Shown here in pieces: positions 10,108 through 18,369 of a stretch of DNA of 64,000 bases (its first letter is position 1; each line of letters opens with the position of its first letter). The DNA lies in NCBI GenBank assembly GCA_029266425.1, contig JAQSWY010000019.1, positions 1-64,000 on the forward strand, read 5' to 3'. Both the position numbers and the translations under genes were made by a program. The notes beneath the pieces were generated by a model. It was not told the origin of the DNA, searched no databases, and saw only the letters and a list, made by a program, of their open reading frames with translations. This DNA comes from Xanthobacteraceae bacterium. Lineage in GTDB: Bacteria; Pseudomonadota; Alphaproteobacteria; Rhizobiales; Xanthobacteraceae.

Positions 10108-10992
10108 ATGAAGTGGGAAGACTTCCGGCGGAGCGACAATGTCGAGGATCGCCGGGGCCAGGGCGGCGGCTTTGGCGGCGGCGGCATGCGTCGTGGCGGA
10201 CTCGGCATTGGCGGCATCATCGTCGTCGGCCTCATCGCATGGGCGACCGGCATCAACCCGGCGCTGCTGATGGGTGGGGCGGAGATCCTGTTCGGCGGCG
10301 GCAGCCCGACCCAGCAGACCAGCACCCCCACCGGCCAGCAGGGCGCGCCCTCCGACCAACTCGGCAAGTTCGCCGCCACCGTGCTCGCCCAGACCGAGGA
10401 TGTGTGGACGCCGATCTTCAAGCAGATGGGCCGCAACTACGACAAGCCCGGCATGGTGCTGTTCTCCGGCTATACGCGCTCGGCCTGCGGCTCGGCGCAG
10501 TCGGCCATGGGGCCGTTCTATTGCCCGCTCGACCAGAAGGTCTATCTCGACCTCTCCTTCTTCCAGGAGATGAAGCAGCGCTTCAACGCCCCCGGCGACT
10601 TCGCCGCGGCCTATGTGATCGCCCATGAGGTCGGCCACCACGTCGAGAACCAGATGGGCCTGCTGCCCAAGGTGCAGGAGCGCCAGCGCCAGGTTTCCAA
10701 GGCCGAGGCGAACGAGCTCTCGGTGCGGGTCGAGCTGATGGCCGACTGCCTCGCCGGGGTGTGGGCCAATCACGCCAATACCCAGTGGAAGATCCTCGAG
10801 GCCGGCGACGTCGAGGAGGCGCTGAACGCGGCCTCGGCGATCGGCGATGACCGTCTGCAGAAGCAGTCTCAAGGATATGTGGTGCCGGACAGCTTCACCC
10901 ACGGCACCTCGGCGCAGCGTACCCAATGGTTCACGCGCGGGCTGAAGAGCGGCGACATGAACCAGTGCAACTCTTTCCAGGGCGCCATCTGA
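10108..10992 (+). CDS. ypfJ: Neutral zinc metallopeptidase family protein, YpfJ type
   Basis: This 294-residue protein opens MKWEDFRRSDNVEDRRG, the hallmark N-terminus of the YpfJ family. A Gly-rich linker and one membrane helix (about residues 33-55) follow, then a metallopeptidase domain with HEVGHHVEN (His173, Glu174, His177). The family is a predicted neutral zinc peptidase anchored in the inner membrane; its substrates are not established. The ATG at 10108 follows a GGAGG site and matches the family start; an upstream in-frame start at 10027 would add unrelated residues. moaB follows after 16 bp. Confidence 0.9.
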   Translation: MKWEDFRRSDNVEDRRGQGGGFGGGGMRRGGLGIGGIIVVGLIAWATGINPALLMGGAEILFGGGSPTQQTSTPTGQQGAPSDQLGKFAATVLAQTEDVWTPIFKQMGRNYDKPGMVLFSGYTRSACGSAQSAMGPFYCPLDQKVYLDLSFFQEMKQRFNAPGDFAAAYVIAHEVGHHVENQMGLLPKVQERQRQVSKAEANELSVRVELMADCLAGVWANHANTQWKILEAGDVEEALNAASAIGDDRLQKQSQGYVVPDSFTHGTSAQRTQWFTRGLKSGDMNQCNSFQGAI

Positions 10993-11008
10993 CGCCTATC
11001 TGGAGCGC

Positions 11009-11569
11009 ATGAGCGAGATCATCGACAAGCCTTTCGTGCCGCTGAACATCGCGGTGCTCACCGTCTCCGACACCCGCACCCTTGCGGACGACCGCTCCGG
11101 CACGACGCTGGCGGAGCGGATCGAGGCCGCGGGCCACCGGCTTGGCGACCGCGCCATCGTGCCGGACGACGTGCCGGCGATCCGCGGCAAGGTGGAAGGC
11201 TGGATCGCCGACAAGGCGATCGATGTCGTCATCACCACCGGCGGCACCGGCTTCACCGGCCGCGACGTGACGCCGGAAGCGCTGGAGCCGCTGTTCGAGA
11301 AGCGCATGGAAGGCTTCTCGACGGTGTTCCACATGGTCTCCTATCGGAAGATCGGCACCTCGACCCTGCAGAGCCGGGCGACGGCGGGCGTCGCCAACGC
11401 CACCTATGTGTTCTGCCTGCCGGGCTCGCCCGGCGCCTGCCGCGATGCCTGGGACGAGATCCTCGTCCACCAGCTCGATGTCCGGCACAAGCCGTGCAAT
11501 TTCGTCGAGATACTGCCGCGCCTCGACGAGCACCTGAAACGCGCCAAGGCGAAGGGCGCGACGGTTTAG
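11009..11569 (+). CDS. moaB: Molybdenum cofactor biosynthesis protein B
   Basis: This is a 186-residue MoaB/MogA-fold protein. LNIAVLTVSDTRTLADDRSG lies at the N-terminus, and TTGGTGFTGRDVTPEA carries the MPT-binding GGTG motif, followed by FCLPGSPGACRDAWDEIL. MoaB-type proteins adenylylate molybdopterin ahead of molybdate insertion, or act as a MogA substitute. It follows ypfJ by 16 bp and ends before a palindromic element, so it is probably the last gene of that transcript. Confidence 0.95.
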   Translation: MSEIIDKPFVPLNIAVLTVSDTRTLADDRSGTTLAERIEAAGHRLGDRAIVPDDVPAIRGKVEGWIADKAIDVVITTGGTGFTGRDVTPEALEPLFEKRMEGFSTVFHMVSYRKIGTSTLQSRATAGVANATYVFCLPGSPGACRDAWDEILVHQLDVRHKPCNFVEILPRLDEHLKRAKAKGATV

Positions 11570-11585
11570 CCCTGCCCCACTTGCC

Positions 11586-11680
11586 GTCATCCCGGACGGC
11601 CCGAAGGCCGAGCCGGGATCGTGTGACGCTCTCTGATGTCGCGCGATCCCGGCTCTACGCTGCGCTTCGGCCGGGATGAC
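11586..11680. repeat. Palindromic intergenic element between convergent genes
   Basis: Outer perfect arms GTCATCCCGG (11586-11595) and CCGGGATGAC (11671-11680) enclose inner perfect arms AGCCGGGATCG (11611-11621) and CGATCCCGGCT (11644-11654). The element lies between convergent moaB and the glycosyltransferase-like gene. The sequence type is widespread between genes in Hyphomicrobiales. Confidence 0.75.
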
Positions 11681-11777
11681 GCTGGTGGGAGAGGAAGGCC
11701 GTCAGGTGCCCTCCTTCGCGAGCAAGCGTAGGGACGGGAAGAGGCGGAGTCAGCCCTGCGACGCGCGGTCCTGGACC

Positions 11778-12362
11778 TCAGTCTTCCGGCAGCAGCATTT
11801 GCGAGCGCAGCAGCACGAGGCGCCCGCGACCGACCCGCGCCAGGAGCCGCTTCGCCGCGTGCGCGCCGGGGCCGTGGCCACCCAGCGCCTCATAGAGACG
11901 CCGATGGATCAAGAGCCCCTGCTCCGGCCGAGGGCGGCCGGTGAGGGCGTGGCGCGCGACAGCGGCGGCCTCCTTCAGGCGCGGAGCGACGCCGAAACCA
12001 TCCAGCGCGAGGCGGAAGGTGGCGGCGCGCCGCTCGGTGGTGCCATTGCGCTCGGCCTGATCGGTAAAATTGCGGACCTCGCGCGCCCAGCCCTCCTGCA
12101 GCAGGCCGCACGGCTCGAGGAACAGGAGCCACGGCGCCCGCGCCGCCGCCGCGCCCTGGCGCAGGCGTGCGCCGCTGTCGGCCGGCCCTCGCAGATATTC
12201 GCACCCCGCGGCGTCGGCGATATCCTCGATTGTGGACCTCGCACCGCCATCGACCAGCAACACCTCGCGCACCACGCCGGCCGCGGCACCTGGTACCAGC
12301 GCGGCGAGCGCCGGAATCAGCAGGCGCTCCGTGTCCTGCGTGGGAATGACAACCGAGATCAC
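11778..12362 (-). CDS. Small glycosyltransferase-2-like protein
   Basis: This roughly 195-residue protein starts VISVVIPTQDTERLL, a family-2 glycosyltransferase first strand. EVLLVDGGARSTIEDIA and PWLLFLEPCGLL follow, occupying the positions of the usual nucleotide-binding and DxD regions. The canonical DxD is not obvious and the protein is short, so catalytic activity is doubtful. The GTG at 12362 is preferred because the domain begins there; a longer start at 12422 is possible. It is convergent with moaB, and its 5' end faces the LexA-boxed radical SAM gene. Confidence 0.65.
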   Translation of the reverse strand: MISVVIPTQDTERLLIPALAALVPGAAAGVVREVLLVDGGARSTIEDIADAAGCEYLRGPADSGARLRQGAAAARAPWLLFLEPCGLLQEGWAREVRNFTDQAERNGTTERRAATFRLALDGFGVAPRLKEAAAVARHALTGRPRPEQGLLIHRRLYEALGGHGPGAHAAKRLLARVGRGRLVLLRSQMLLPED

Positions 12363-12448
12363 GCGCCTTGAATACCCCTTCAACCCCTTGGTCTGCCTAT
12401 AGCACGCACCAACGCAGCGCATAGCGAAAGCTGCATTCCGCGCGTGAT

Positions 12449-12463
12449 GTTCTTGTTATGTTC
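12449..12463 (+). promoter_or_regulatory. LexA box, alphaproteobacterial type
   Basis: GTTCTTGTTATGTTC is an exact GTTC-N7-GTTC direct repeat, the established LexA binding sequence in alphaproteobacteria. It ends 24 bp before the chosen start of the radical SAM gene, which is where a repressor site would block its transcription. Confidence 0.65.
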
Positions 12464-12487
12464 CTATTCGTGCGCTATGACTCCGCC

Positions 12488-13759
12488 ATGGAACAGAACC
12501 CTTCTGCCGCTGCCGGCTCCGCCTCCAAGGCCGAGGCGCCTCGCGTCGGGCGCCGCACGGAGCGCATTGTCGGCCGGCTCCGCGAGGAGCGCCGCCTGAA
12601 GCAGGAACAGGAGCGCACTGCCGCCGCGCGCGATCTTACCGGCATCTCCGATATCGGGGTGCCCGACGCGCCGGTGCCGAGCGTGGATGACGAGCGCCGG
12701 CGCGGGCGCGGCGCCGTCTCCAACGCCACCGGCCGCTTCGAGCCGCATGCGCGCGAGGCGTTCGACGATGGCTGGGAAAGCCTCGACGAACTGCAGCCAT
12801 TCCGCACCAGCGTGACGGTGGAGCGGCCGCGCACTATCATCAACCGCAACAATTCGCCCGATGTCGGCTTCGACCGCTCGATCAACCCCTATCGCGGCTG
12901 TGAGCATGGCTGCGTCTATTGCTTCGCGCGGCCGACCCACGCCTATCAGGGCTATTCGGCCGGGCTCGATTTCGAGACCAAGCTCTTCGCCAAGCCCGAC
13001 GCGCCGGAGCTGCTCGCCAAGGAATTGTCCCGGGCCGGCTATGAGCCGCGCACCATCGCGCTCGGCATCAATACCGACGGCTATCAGCCGATCGAGCGCG
13101 AGTGGCGGCTGACGCGGCGCATCCTGGAGGTGCTGCGCGATTTCGGCCATCCGGTCGGCATCGTGACCAAGTCGGCGCTGATCCTGCGCGACCTCGACAT
13201 TCTCGCGCCCATGGCCGAGCGCGGCCTCGTCAAAGTCGCGCTCTCGGTCACCACGCTCGACCACAAGCTCGCCCGCACCATGGAGCCGCGGGCGGCGACA
13301 CCGATGCGGCGCATCGAGACCATACGTCGCCTCAGCGAGGCCGGGGTGCCGACCGCGGTGCTCGCAGCGCCGATGATACCGGCGATCAATGACGCGGAGC
13401 TCGAGCGCATCCTCGACACCGCCGCGGCCGCCGGGGCCACCGAGGCCGGCTACGTGATGATCCGGCTGCCGCTGGAGATCCTCGATCTGTTCAAGGAATG
13501 GCTGCTGGCGCATTTCCCGGACCGCTATCGCCATGTGCTGTCGCTGGTGAAGGAGATGCATGGTGGCAAGGAATATGATTCGACGTTCGGCCAGCGCATG
13601 AAGGGCTCCGGCCCCTATGCCTGGACTGTGGCGCGGCGTTTCGAAATCGCGGCGGAGCGGCTTGGCCTGAACAAGCGCCATTTGCGGCTGACCAATCGCC
13701 ACTTCCGCCGCCCGCCCATGCCCGGCGAGCAATTATCGCTGTTCGGCGAGGAGCGATAA
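12488..13759 (+). CDS. PA0069-family radical SAM protein (spore-photoproduct-lyase-like)
   Basis: This 423-residue radical SAM enzyme carries CEHGCVYC (Cys138, Cys142, Cys145) binding the 4Fe-4S cluster. SINPYRGCEHG and TIALGINTDGYQPIERE are typical of the PA0069/SplB-like group, related to spore photoproduct lyase. The N-terminal 110 residues are charged and probably flexible. The ATG at 12488 is chosen because an upstream ATG at 12458 falls inside the LexA box. The box suggests induction by DNA damage and fits a DNA-repair role, but the reaction of this subfamily is not established. Confidence 0.92.
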   Translation: MEQNPSAAAGSASKAEAPRVGRRTERIVGRLREERRLKQEQERTAAARDLTGISDIGVPDAPVPSVDDERRRGRGAVSNATGRFEPHAREAFDDGWESLDELQPFRTSVTVERPRTIINRNNSPDVGFDRSINPYRGCEHGCVYCFARPTHAYQGYSAGLDFETKLFAKPDAPELLAKELSRAGYEPRTIALGINTDGYQPIEREWRLTRRILEVLRDFGHPVGIVTKSALILRDLDILAPMAERGLVKVALSVTTLDHKLARTMEPRAATPMRRIETIRRLSEAGVPTAVLAAPMIPAINDAELERILDTAAAAGATEAGYVMIRLPLEILDLFKEWLLAHFPDRYRHVLSLVKEMHGGKEYDSTFGQRMKGSGPYAWTVARRFEIAAERLGLNKRHLRLTNRHFRRPPMPGEQLSLFGEER

Positions 13760-13827
13760 TAACGGGACCGGTTGCCGCTGGCCCGCGGTTCGACTATCAA
13801 GGCGGTGCTCAAGGGATACCGAGCCAC

Positions 13828-13904
13828 GCACCCGTAGCTCAGCTGGATAGAGCGTTGCCCTCCGAAGGCAAAGGTCGCACGTTCGAATCGTGCCGGGTGC
13901 GCCA
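13828..13904 (+). tRNA. tRNA-Arg (anticodon CCG)
   Basis: A complete cloverleaf can be folded. Acceptor arms are GCACCCG/CGGGTGC, the D stem is GCTC/GAGC, the anticodon stem is TTGCC/GGCAA with loop CTCCGAA (anticodon CCG, reading CGG), and the T arm is GCACG TTCGAAT CGTGC. The discriminator is G with an encoded CCA. It marks the edge of the accessory region. Confidence 0.97.
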
Positions 13905-13939
13905 ATAATTTCAATGACTTAGACGATGTCACCCATGCC

Positions 13940-14235
13940 CTAGAAATTGTCGGGGGAGTATGGGGAGCACAGGGCCGATTTCGCGGCCTCTCCCCGCCTT
14001 CCCATGCCGGCAGATGTATCGCGCAAACTCGACGGCAGCGTGCCGTCCCGATAGGCATGCAGCGAGCGCCCCCCGGTCGTGGGGATGACCATCTCCGAAT
14101 TGCCGTCCGCATCGCGATCGGGCAGTTCGCGCGTAAAGCGCGCCACCGCGTCAGCGGCTGGTGAACGTCCCCAACAAGGTGAAGCCAGACGGGACTTAGG
14201 GCCGAACGTCGTCCAAAGCGCCAGTTGATCAGCAC
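13940..14235 (-). pseudogene. S1/P1 nuclease fragment, frameshifted
   Basis: Two reading frames on the minus strand together spell an S1/P1-type zinc nuclease segment. LHLVGDVHQPLT is in the first frame, and ARFTRELPDRDADGN then GGRSLHAYRDGTL is in the second. HLVGDVHQPL contains family zinc ligands. The frame changes around 14140-14150, the N-terminus is missing, and the reading ends about 100 residues early, so it cannot be functional. It lies just after the tRNA and is the first of several gene remnants. Confidence 0.6.
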
Positions 14236-14237
14236 CG

Positions 14238-14483
14238 CTAGTTCATGCCCAGGGGCTTAAGAGCGGCAGTTTTTGCATCTCCGAAGAAGATTGGGTCAAC
14301 ATGTTCCATCACGTCACCGGTGACGTTGAGGAAGCTTCGCTTGTTCTCGAGCGGAATGAGCGCTGCTTGGCGCCGTTGTCCACGCCGATTTGCAGAGGTT
14401 CGACCAACGATCTTACGCCCTTGATGTTGCCCTGCACGCTGAGGTCGCCGAGGATCAGCAGGCCGGCGGCGGGAGCGGCTTGA
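14238..14483 (-). pseudogene. Lon/BrxL-like protease C-terminal fragment
   Basis: The minus strand reads AAPAAGLLILGDLSVQGNIK, GVRSLVEPLQIGVDNGAK, then after a one-base frame change ALIPLENKRSFLNVTGDVME and HVDPIFFGDAKTAALKPLG before a stop. The pattern G-L-x-x-x-G-x-I-x-x-(I/V)-x-S-L ... G-A-K-x-x-L-I-P is the end of a Lon-type protease domain, and the tail resembles BREX BrxL proteins. Only the C-terminal 80 or so residues remain. Assignment to BrxL rather than another Lon-like ATPase is tentative. Confidence 0.45.
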
Positions 14484-14857
14484 GAGCGTGCAGGCCATCG
14501 TCGGTTGCGTTGCCAGTGACAATCAGCGTGCGCGGATCAGGAACCGACGACGCAAAGCCATCGGGAGCGGCTGTGATAGTAAGTACGGCAGGAAAGTGCC
14601 TTGGCTGCCAGATTGGGCGACTGGTCAGCGCTGGCGCAGAGGGATCAGCCGGGAAACGCAAGCCCCCAGCGACGGGCGAGTTGCCTATCGCCTCGGTCTT
14701 GGTCGAGCGTCCATCGGAAATGGCCGCCAGCCTTGTCCGCATAGGCCTGTTGATATTGGCGGTTGCGCCGAAGAAATTCAAAGCTGATGCCACCCCGATC
14801 GAGGCGGCCCAACCGCTCTTCGAACTGCGGAGATCGCCAGTCCTCCAACGGCTCCAT
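14455..14857 (-). pseudogene. DUF6499-type mobile-element protein fragment
   Basis: The reading starts MEPLEDWRSPQFEERLGRLD then RGGISFEFLRRNRQYQQAY, the typical N-terminus of the DUF6499 'transcriptional regulator-like' proteins encoded on rhizobial integrative elements and plasmids. Near 14660 a frame change links LARRWGLAF to FPADPSAPALTSRPIWQPRH, the family's usual next segment. The remainder merges with the Lon-like remnant. It supports the view that an integrative element once occupied this site. Confidence 0.5.
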
Positions 14858-15369
14858 TCTGTTTCCTCCTCGCCCGCCGCCGCCCGGGGATGGATTCGAG
14901 TACTGGGGCGGTCGAAATGCGGGACGCTAGATAATCGGAATCGAGGTATTACGCCGGCTGAACAATTTGGGTCGCCGTGTGTTGATTGGTGCGGCGGGGA
15001 CACCTTACTGCATGCGCGGTTTAAGCAGGTGCCTGTAACCCTTCTCAGTCATCCAGCGGGCACGGGCAAGATGGGCATCATGAGCGTGCTTCAAGCGTGG
15101 TCTAGCGAATATTTGGCGCGCCCAAGATGATGAAGATGAGAACTGGGTGGTCGTCTTGTAGCGATTGGAAATCCAACGACGGCGGGAGCTTTGTGCCCGT
15201 ATTCCCGCCGTTCCAGGACATCGCGACCGATCCCAGAAACTACCGTAGACTCATGTTTGTCGCCGACTGCAGGAACGGCTGATGCTGGGACTTTCCTGCC
15301 AGTCAGTTCTTGGCGCCGGTTGCCAACAAGCAGACTGAGCAAATGAAAGTCCAATCGGTTTTCGTCTGC
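14858..15369. other. No recognisable gene
   Basis: Open frames here are short, lack family motifs and have no good ribosome sites. The composition is less GC-rich than the flanks. It probably consists of further decayed insert DNA. Confidence 0.5.
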
Positions 15370-15528
15370 TCAACGTTGACTTGCCAGCTTCATCAGCACC
15401 AACCCACTGACGATGAGCAAAGCCGCGAAGGCGCGCATGACCGTGAGCGCCTCACCGAGAACGACGATGTCAACAACGAACGCTCCCACCGCGCCGATGC
15501 CGGTCCACACGGTATAGGCGGTGCTTTT
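15370..15528 (-). pseudogene. SMR multidrug efflux protein, C-terminal half only
   Basis: The minus strand reads KSTAYTVWTGIGAVGAFVVD, IVVLGEALTVMRAFAALLIV, SGLVLMKLASQR and stop. This is the second half of a QacE/SugE-type small multidrug resistance protein: the conserved AYxVWxGxG of helix 3 and then helix 4 are intact. The first two helices, including the essential Glu, are absent because the sequence joins directly to the stop of a DapA-like fragment. It cannot work as a transporter. Confidence 0.65.
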
Positions 15529-15825
15529 TCAGAGCGCGCTCAACCTCGCGATCACGAGTTCCAGTTCGGCTCGCGCCTCGGCATTCGCGCGCCGGAGCGG
15601 CAGCGGAGGATTGCCGACCACCAGGCCCAACATTTCGGCGATATCGTAGATAAGCCGCAGACTACCGTGCTCTGCGAAGAGCGACCAGAGCGGTGCAAAC
15701 GCCTCGTCGATCTGCTTCACCAGATCGGCGTCGCCCGCCTGTGCCGCGCGCATCAGTTGGAGCGCGGGTCCGGGAAGTATCCCAGCGATCACGCTGTGCC
15801 AGCCGCCGGACCGAAAACGGCCCAT
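15529..15825 (-). pseudogene. DapA/dihydrodipicolinate synthase-family C-terminal fragment
   Basis: GGWHSVIAGILPGPALQLMR, AAQAGDADLVKQIDEAFAPL and the helical tail (LRLIYDIAEMLGLVVGNPPL) match the C-terminal third of DHDPS/KdgD-family class I aldolases, which starts at the GGxGxIS-like motif. The catalytic Lys and Tyr regions are missing. It abuts the truncated SMR gene with no spacer, so the two remnants were joined by rearrangement. Confidence 0.5.
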
Positions 15826-16094
15826 ACCAGCCGGAGTTCTCTCTTTTGTTCGGGAACGGCCTCAGTTGGGAATGGCGATTTCCGCGCTTCTAATGCTGTG
15901 GCGCCCCGCGCAGGACAAACATAACGAATATGTGTCGCCGTTTGTGCTACTCCAGGACCGTCTGAGGCCGCGGTTTTCCGCGCTTCGCCGCCGCATTTGC
16001 GCGTGGACGCTACTGCTTACGGCAAGTGGCCGTTTGCAGCCTGGCCGTTTTCTGTTTGCGCGCGGCAAATGCGGCCGCTCATCGGCTATGCCGT

Positions 16095-16994
16095 TTACGA
16101 TAAACCCCGCGGGCCCGAGAAGCGCTGGACCATCCAATCGAGAAACAACCGCACGCGTGGGGAAAGCTGCCGGCTGCGCGGGTAGAGTATCGAGACCGGC
16201 GCCGATGGCGTTGCATAGTTCGCCAGGATGCGCACGAGACGCCCCTCCGCGAGATCACGGTCGATGTGGAATACCGGCATCTGGGCAAGCCCCAGCCCCA
16301 GCAGGACGGCGCTACGGAACGTTTCCGTGCCAGTGGCCGAAAATGGTACGGGTATGTCAACCTGCCTCACACCACCCGCTCGCACGAATTCAATCGGCGT
16401 GAGCGCGCCGGTTGAGATCAAACGGATGCCGACCGCGCGATGATCCTTTAGATCATCCGGTGTCTCCGGGCAGCCGTATCGCTCCAGATAGGCCGGCGCC
16501 GCACAAGTGATACGCTCAAGCGTCGTGACAGGCCGCGCGACAAGATCGCTATCCGGCAGCGCCCCGTAGCGAAGGACGCAATCAACCCCCTCGCGCACCA
16601 CATCAACCCAGCGGTCGCTTTCGCTCATCGATATTTCGATTTCGGGATAGCGTTCGAGAAACGTCGGCAGACCGGGCAACAGGAAGTGACGGGCGATCGT
16701 GCCTTGCACCTCGACTCGCAACATGCCCTTGGGGGCTGCGCCGCGGAACGCGCCCTCCGCGTCTTCGATGTCGTCGAGAATGGCAAGACATCGCCGGTAA
16801 TAGGCCTCGCCGTCGAGCGTGGGCCGGACGGTGCGCGTAGTGCGCTGCAGCAGTCTGACGCCAAGTCGGCTTTCGAGCTGCTGAATCACCTGGGTAGCGG
16901 TTGAACGGGGGATATCGAGGTCGTGCGCCGCCTCGGTGAAGCTGCGCCGATCGACTACCCGTGTGAACAGCCGCATTGCCTCGATCCGGTCCAT
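16095..16994 (-). CDS. LysR-family transcriptional regulator
   Basis: This 299-residue LysR protein starts MDRIEAMRLFTRVVDRRSFT then EAAHDLDIPRSTATQVIQQL, with the substrate-binding domain after residue 90. It belongs to the CrgA/PA-type group often found beside SDR oxidoreductases. It is divergent from the SDR/SnoaL/SDR operon beginning at 17121 (126-bp gap), so it probably controls that operon. The coding sequence is intact despite the remnants on its 3' side. Confidence 0.9.
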   Translation of the reverse strand: MDRIEAMRLFTRVVDRRSFTEAAHDLDIPRSTATQVIQQLESRLGVRLLQRTTRTVRPTLDGEAYYRRCLAILDDIEDAEGAFRGAAPKGMLRVEVQGTIARHFLLPGLPTFLERYPEIEISMSESDRWVDVVREGVDCVLRYGALPDSDLVARPVTTLERITCAAPAYLERYGCPETPDDLKDHRAVGIRLISTGALTPIEFVRAGGVRQVDIPVPFSATGTETFRSAVLLGLGLAQMPVFHIDRDLAEGRLVRILANYATPSAPVSILYPRSRQLSPRVRLFLDWMVQRFSGPRGLS

Positions 16995-17120
16995 GGCGCT
17001 TTTATTATTCCATCATTGCGAACAGTGTTGCTGTATTTAGCCTGATTATCTCCACGTCACCAGCGGGCACATTGCCACTCAGCAGCCCGGCAGGGCCGTG
17101 ACGATGAAGGAGATTCCACA

Positions 17121-17861
17121 ATGAACAGAGATACGGACAAGGTCGCGATCGTTACCGGCGCGTCGCGCGGCATCGGCGCGGCGATCGCGGAGCGACTGGC
17201 GGCCGACGGCTTCACGGTCGTCGTCAATTATGCCGGCAGTGCGGCCGGCGCCGAGGCTTTGGTCGCACAGATAGAGGCGGCCGGCGGCACAGCTATAGCG
17301 GCGCAGGCCGACGTGAGCGACGCGAACGCCGTTGCGCGCATGTTCGACGCGGCACAGACCGCGTTCGGCGGTGTGGACGTGCTGGTGAACAACGCCGGAA
17401 TCATGAAGGTGGCGCGGCTCGCCGACAGCGACGACGCGCTGTTTGACAGCCAGGTGGCGGTCAATCTGAAAGGCAGCTTCAACACCCTGCGCGAGGCTTC
17501 CCGGCGGCTGCGCGAGGGCGGCCGAATCATCAATCTCTCATCCAGCGTAGTCGGGCTGTATCACCCGAATTACGCCGTCTATGCCGCCACCAAAGCCGGC
17601 GTCGAGGCCATGACACACGTCATCGCCAAGGAGATGCGCGGGCGGAACATCACGGTCAACGCCGTGGCCCCTGGGCCGACCGCGACGGCGCTTTTCCTCG
17701 ATGCCAACACGCCGGAGTCCATCGACCGGCTGACCAAGCTCGCCCCGCTGGAACGGCTCGGCCGGCCCGAAGACATCGCTGCCACCGTCGCCTTCCTCGC
17801 CGGCCGCGATGGGGCCTGGATCAACGGTCAGATCCTCCGCGCCAACGGCGGGATCATCTGA
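17121..17861 (+). CDS. SDR-family oxidoreductase (3-oxoacyl reductase-like)
   Basis: This 246-residue classical short-chain dehydrogenase has the cofactor motif TGASRGIGAAIAE (near residue 12), NNAGI near 90, and catalytic Ser in NLSSSVVG with YAVYAATKAG supplying Tyr and Lys. The end, GQILRANGGII, is FabG-like. Residues after the second strand (NYAGSAAG) favour NADPH. A strong AAGGAG site precedes the ATG. It is first in a rightward operon controlled by the divergent LysR; the substrate is unknown. Confidence 0.93.
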   Translation: MNRDTDKVAIVTGASRGIGAAIAERLAADGFTVVVNYAGSAAGAEALVAQIEAAGGTAIAAQADVSDANAVARMFDAAQTAFGGVDVLVNNAGIMKVARLADSDDALFDSQVAVNLKGSFNTLREASRRLREGGRIINLSSSVVGLYHPNYAVYAATKAGVEAMTHVIAKEMRGRNITVNAVAPGPTATALFLDANTPESIDRLTKLAPLERLGRPEDIAATVAFLAGRDGAWINGQILRANGGII

Positions 17862-17903
17862 AACCCAATCTCACAGGAGGATGAAATAACCGACCGTAGC
17901 AGC

Positions 17904-18320
17904 GTGACCATCGTTGAAACCTTTTGGCGAGAGGTCTGGCAGGGCCTCAATCCCGAAGCGATCGACGAGCTTGTTCACGAGGATTTCGTCATCACCTCGG
18001 GCGGCAGCGACATTGTCGGGCGGGCTCAGTTCAAGGCGTGGGTGCGGAACTTTCAGGCGAAGGTCGCTGACTTTCAATTCTACATCGTCGAGACCTTCCA
18101 GAACCACGATGGCAGCCGCGTTGCATCCCGCTGGCGCGTCACCGGGCGCAACAACGGTCTCATGAACACCGAGCCCAACGGCGCGCCGTTCGAGATGTTG
18201 GGCACCGCCATCCTCGAAGTCGGTCCCGACGGCCGGCTCCACCGCAATTGGGTCGAGCGCAACGCTTTCGAAGTCCACGGCGCGATCACCCGCGAGGGCG
18301 GCGCGCCGAACGTCTTCTGA
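17904..18320 (+). CDS. SnoaL-like/NTF2-fold protein
   Basis: This 138-residue NTF2-fold protein (TIVETFWREVWQGLNPEAID, then ELVHEDFVITSGG) resembles SnoaL-like polyketide cyclase or ester hydrolase proteins. The N-terminus is odd: the strong AGGAGG at 17875-17880 is followed by ATG AAA TAA in another frame. The natural in-frame start position five bases after the AGGAGG is ATA (17886). Reading from there gives ITDRSSVTIVE, as if an ATG mutated to ATA. GTG 17904 is the usable in-frame start given here. It sits between two SDR genes in one operon. Confidence 0.7.
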   Translation: MTIVETFWREVWQGLNPEAIDELVHEDFVITSGGSDIVGRAQFKAWVRNFQAKVADFQFYIVETFQNHDGSRVASRWRVTGRNNGLMNTEPNGAPFEMLGTAILEVGPDGRLHRNWVERNAFEVHGAITREGGAPNVF

Positions 18321-18369
18321 CGGCTGCTTACCCATTGCCCGAACCCCAACTCTCCAAAGGAGGATCGTC

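Noticed and set aside
14858-15369. Reading MTEKGYRHLLKPRMQ and neighbouring frames as a transposase end
   Set aside because: The match is too short, has no catalytic motif, and cannot be tied to a family by eye.
13905-16094. CRISPR array or tandem repeats in the fragment-rich region
   Set aside because: No regularly spaced repeats were seen here or anywhere else in the window.
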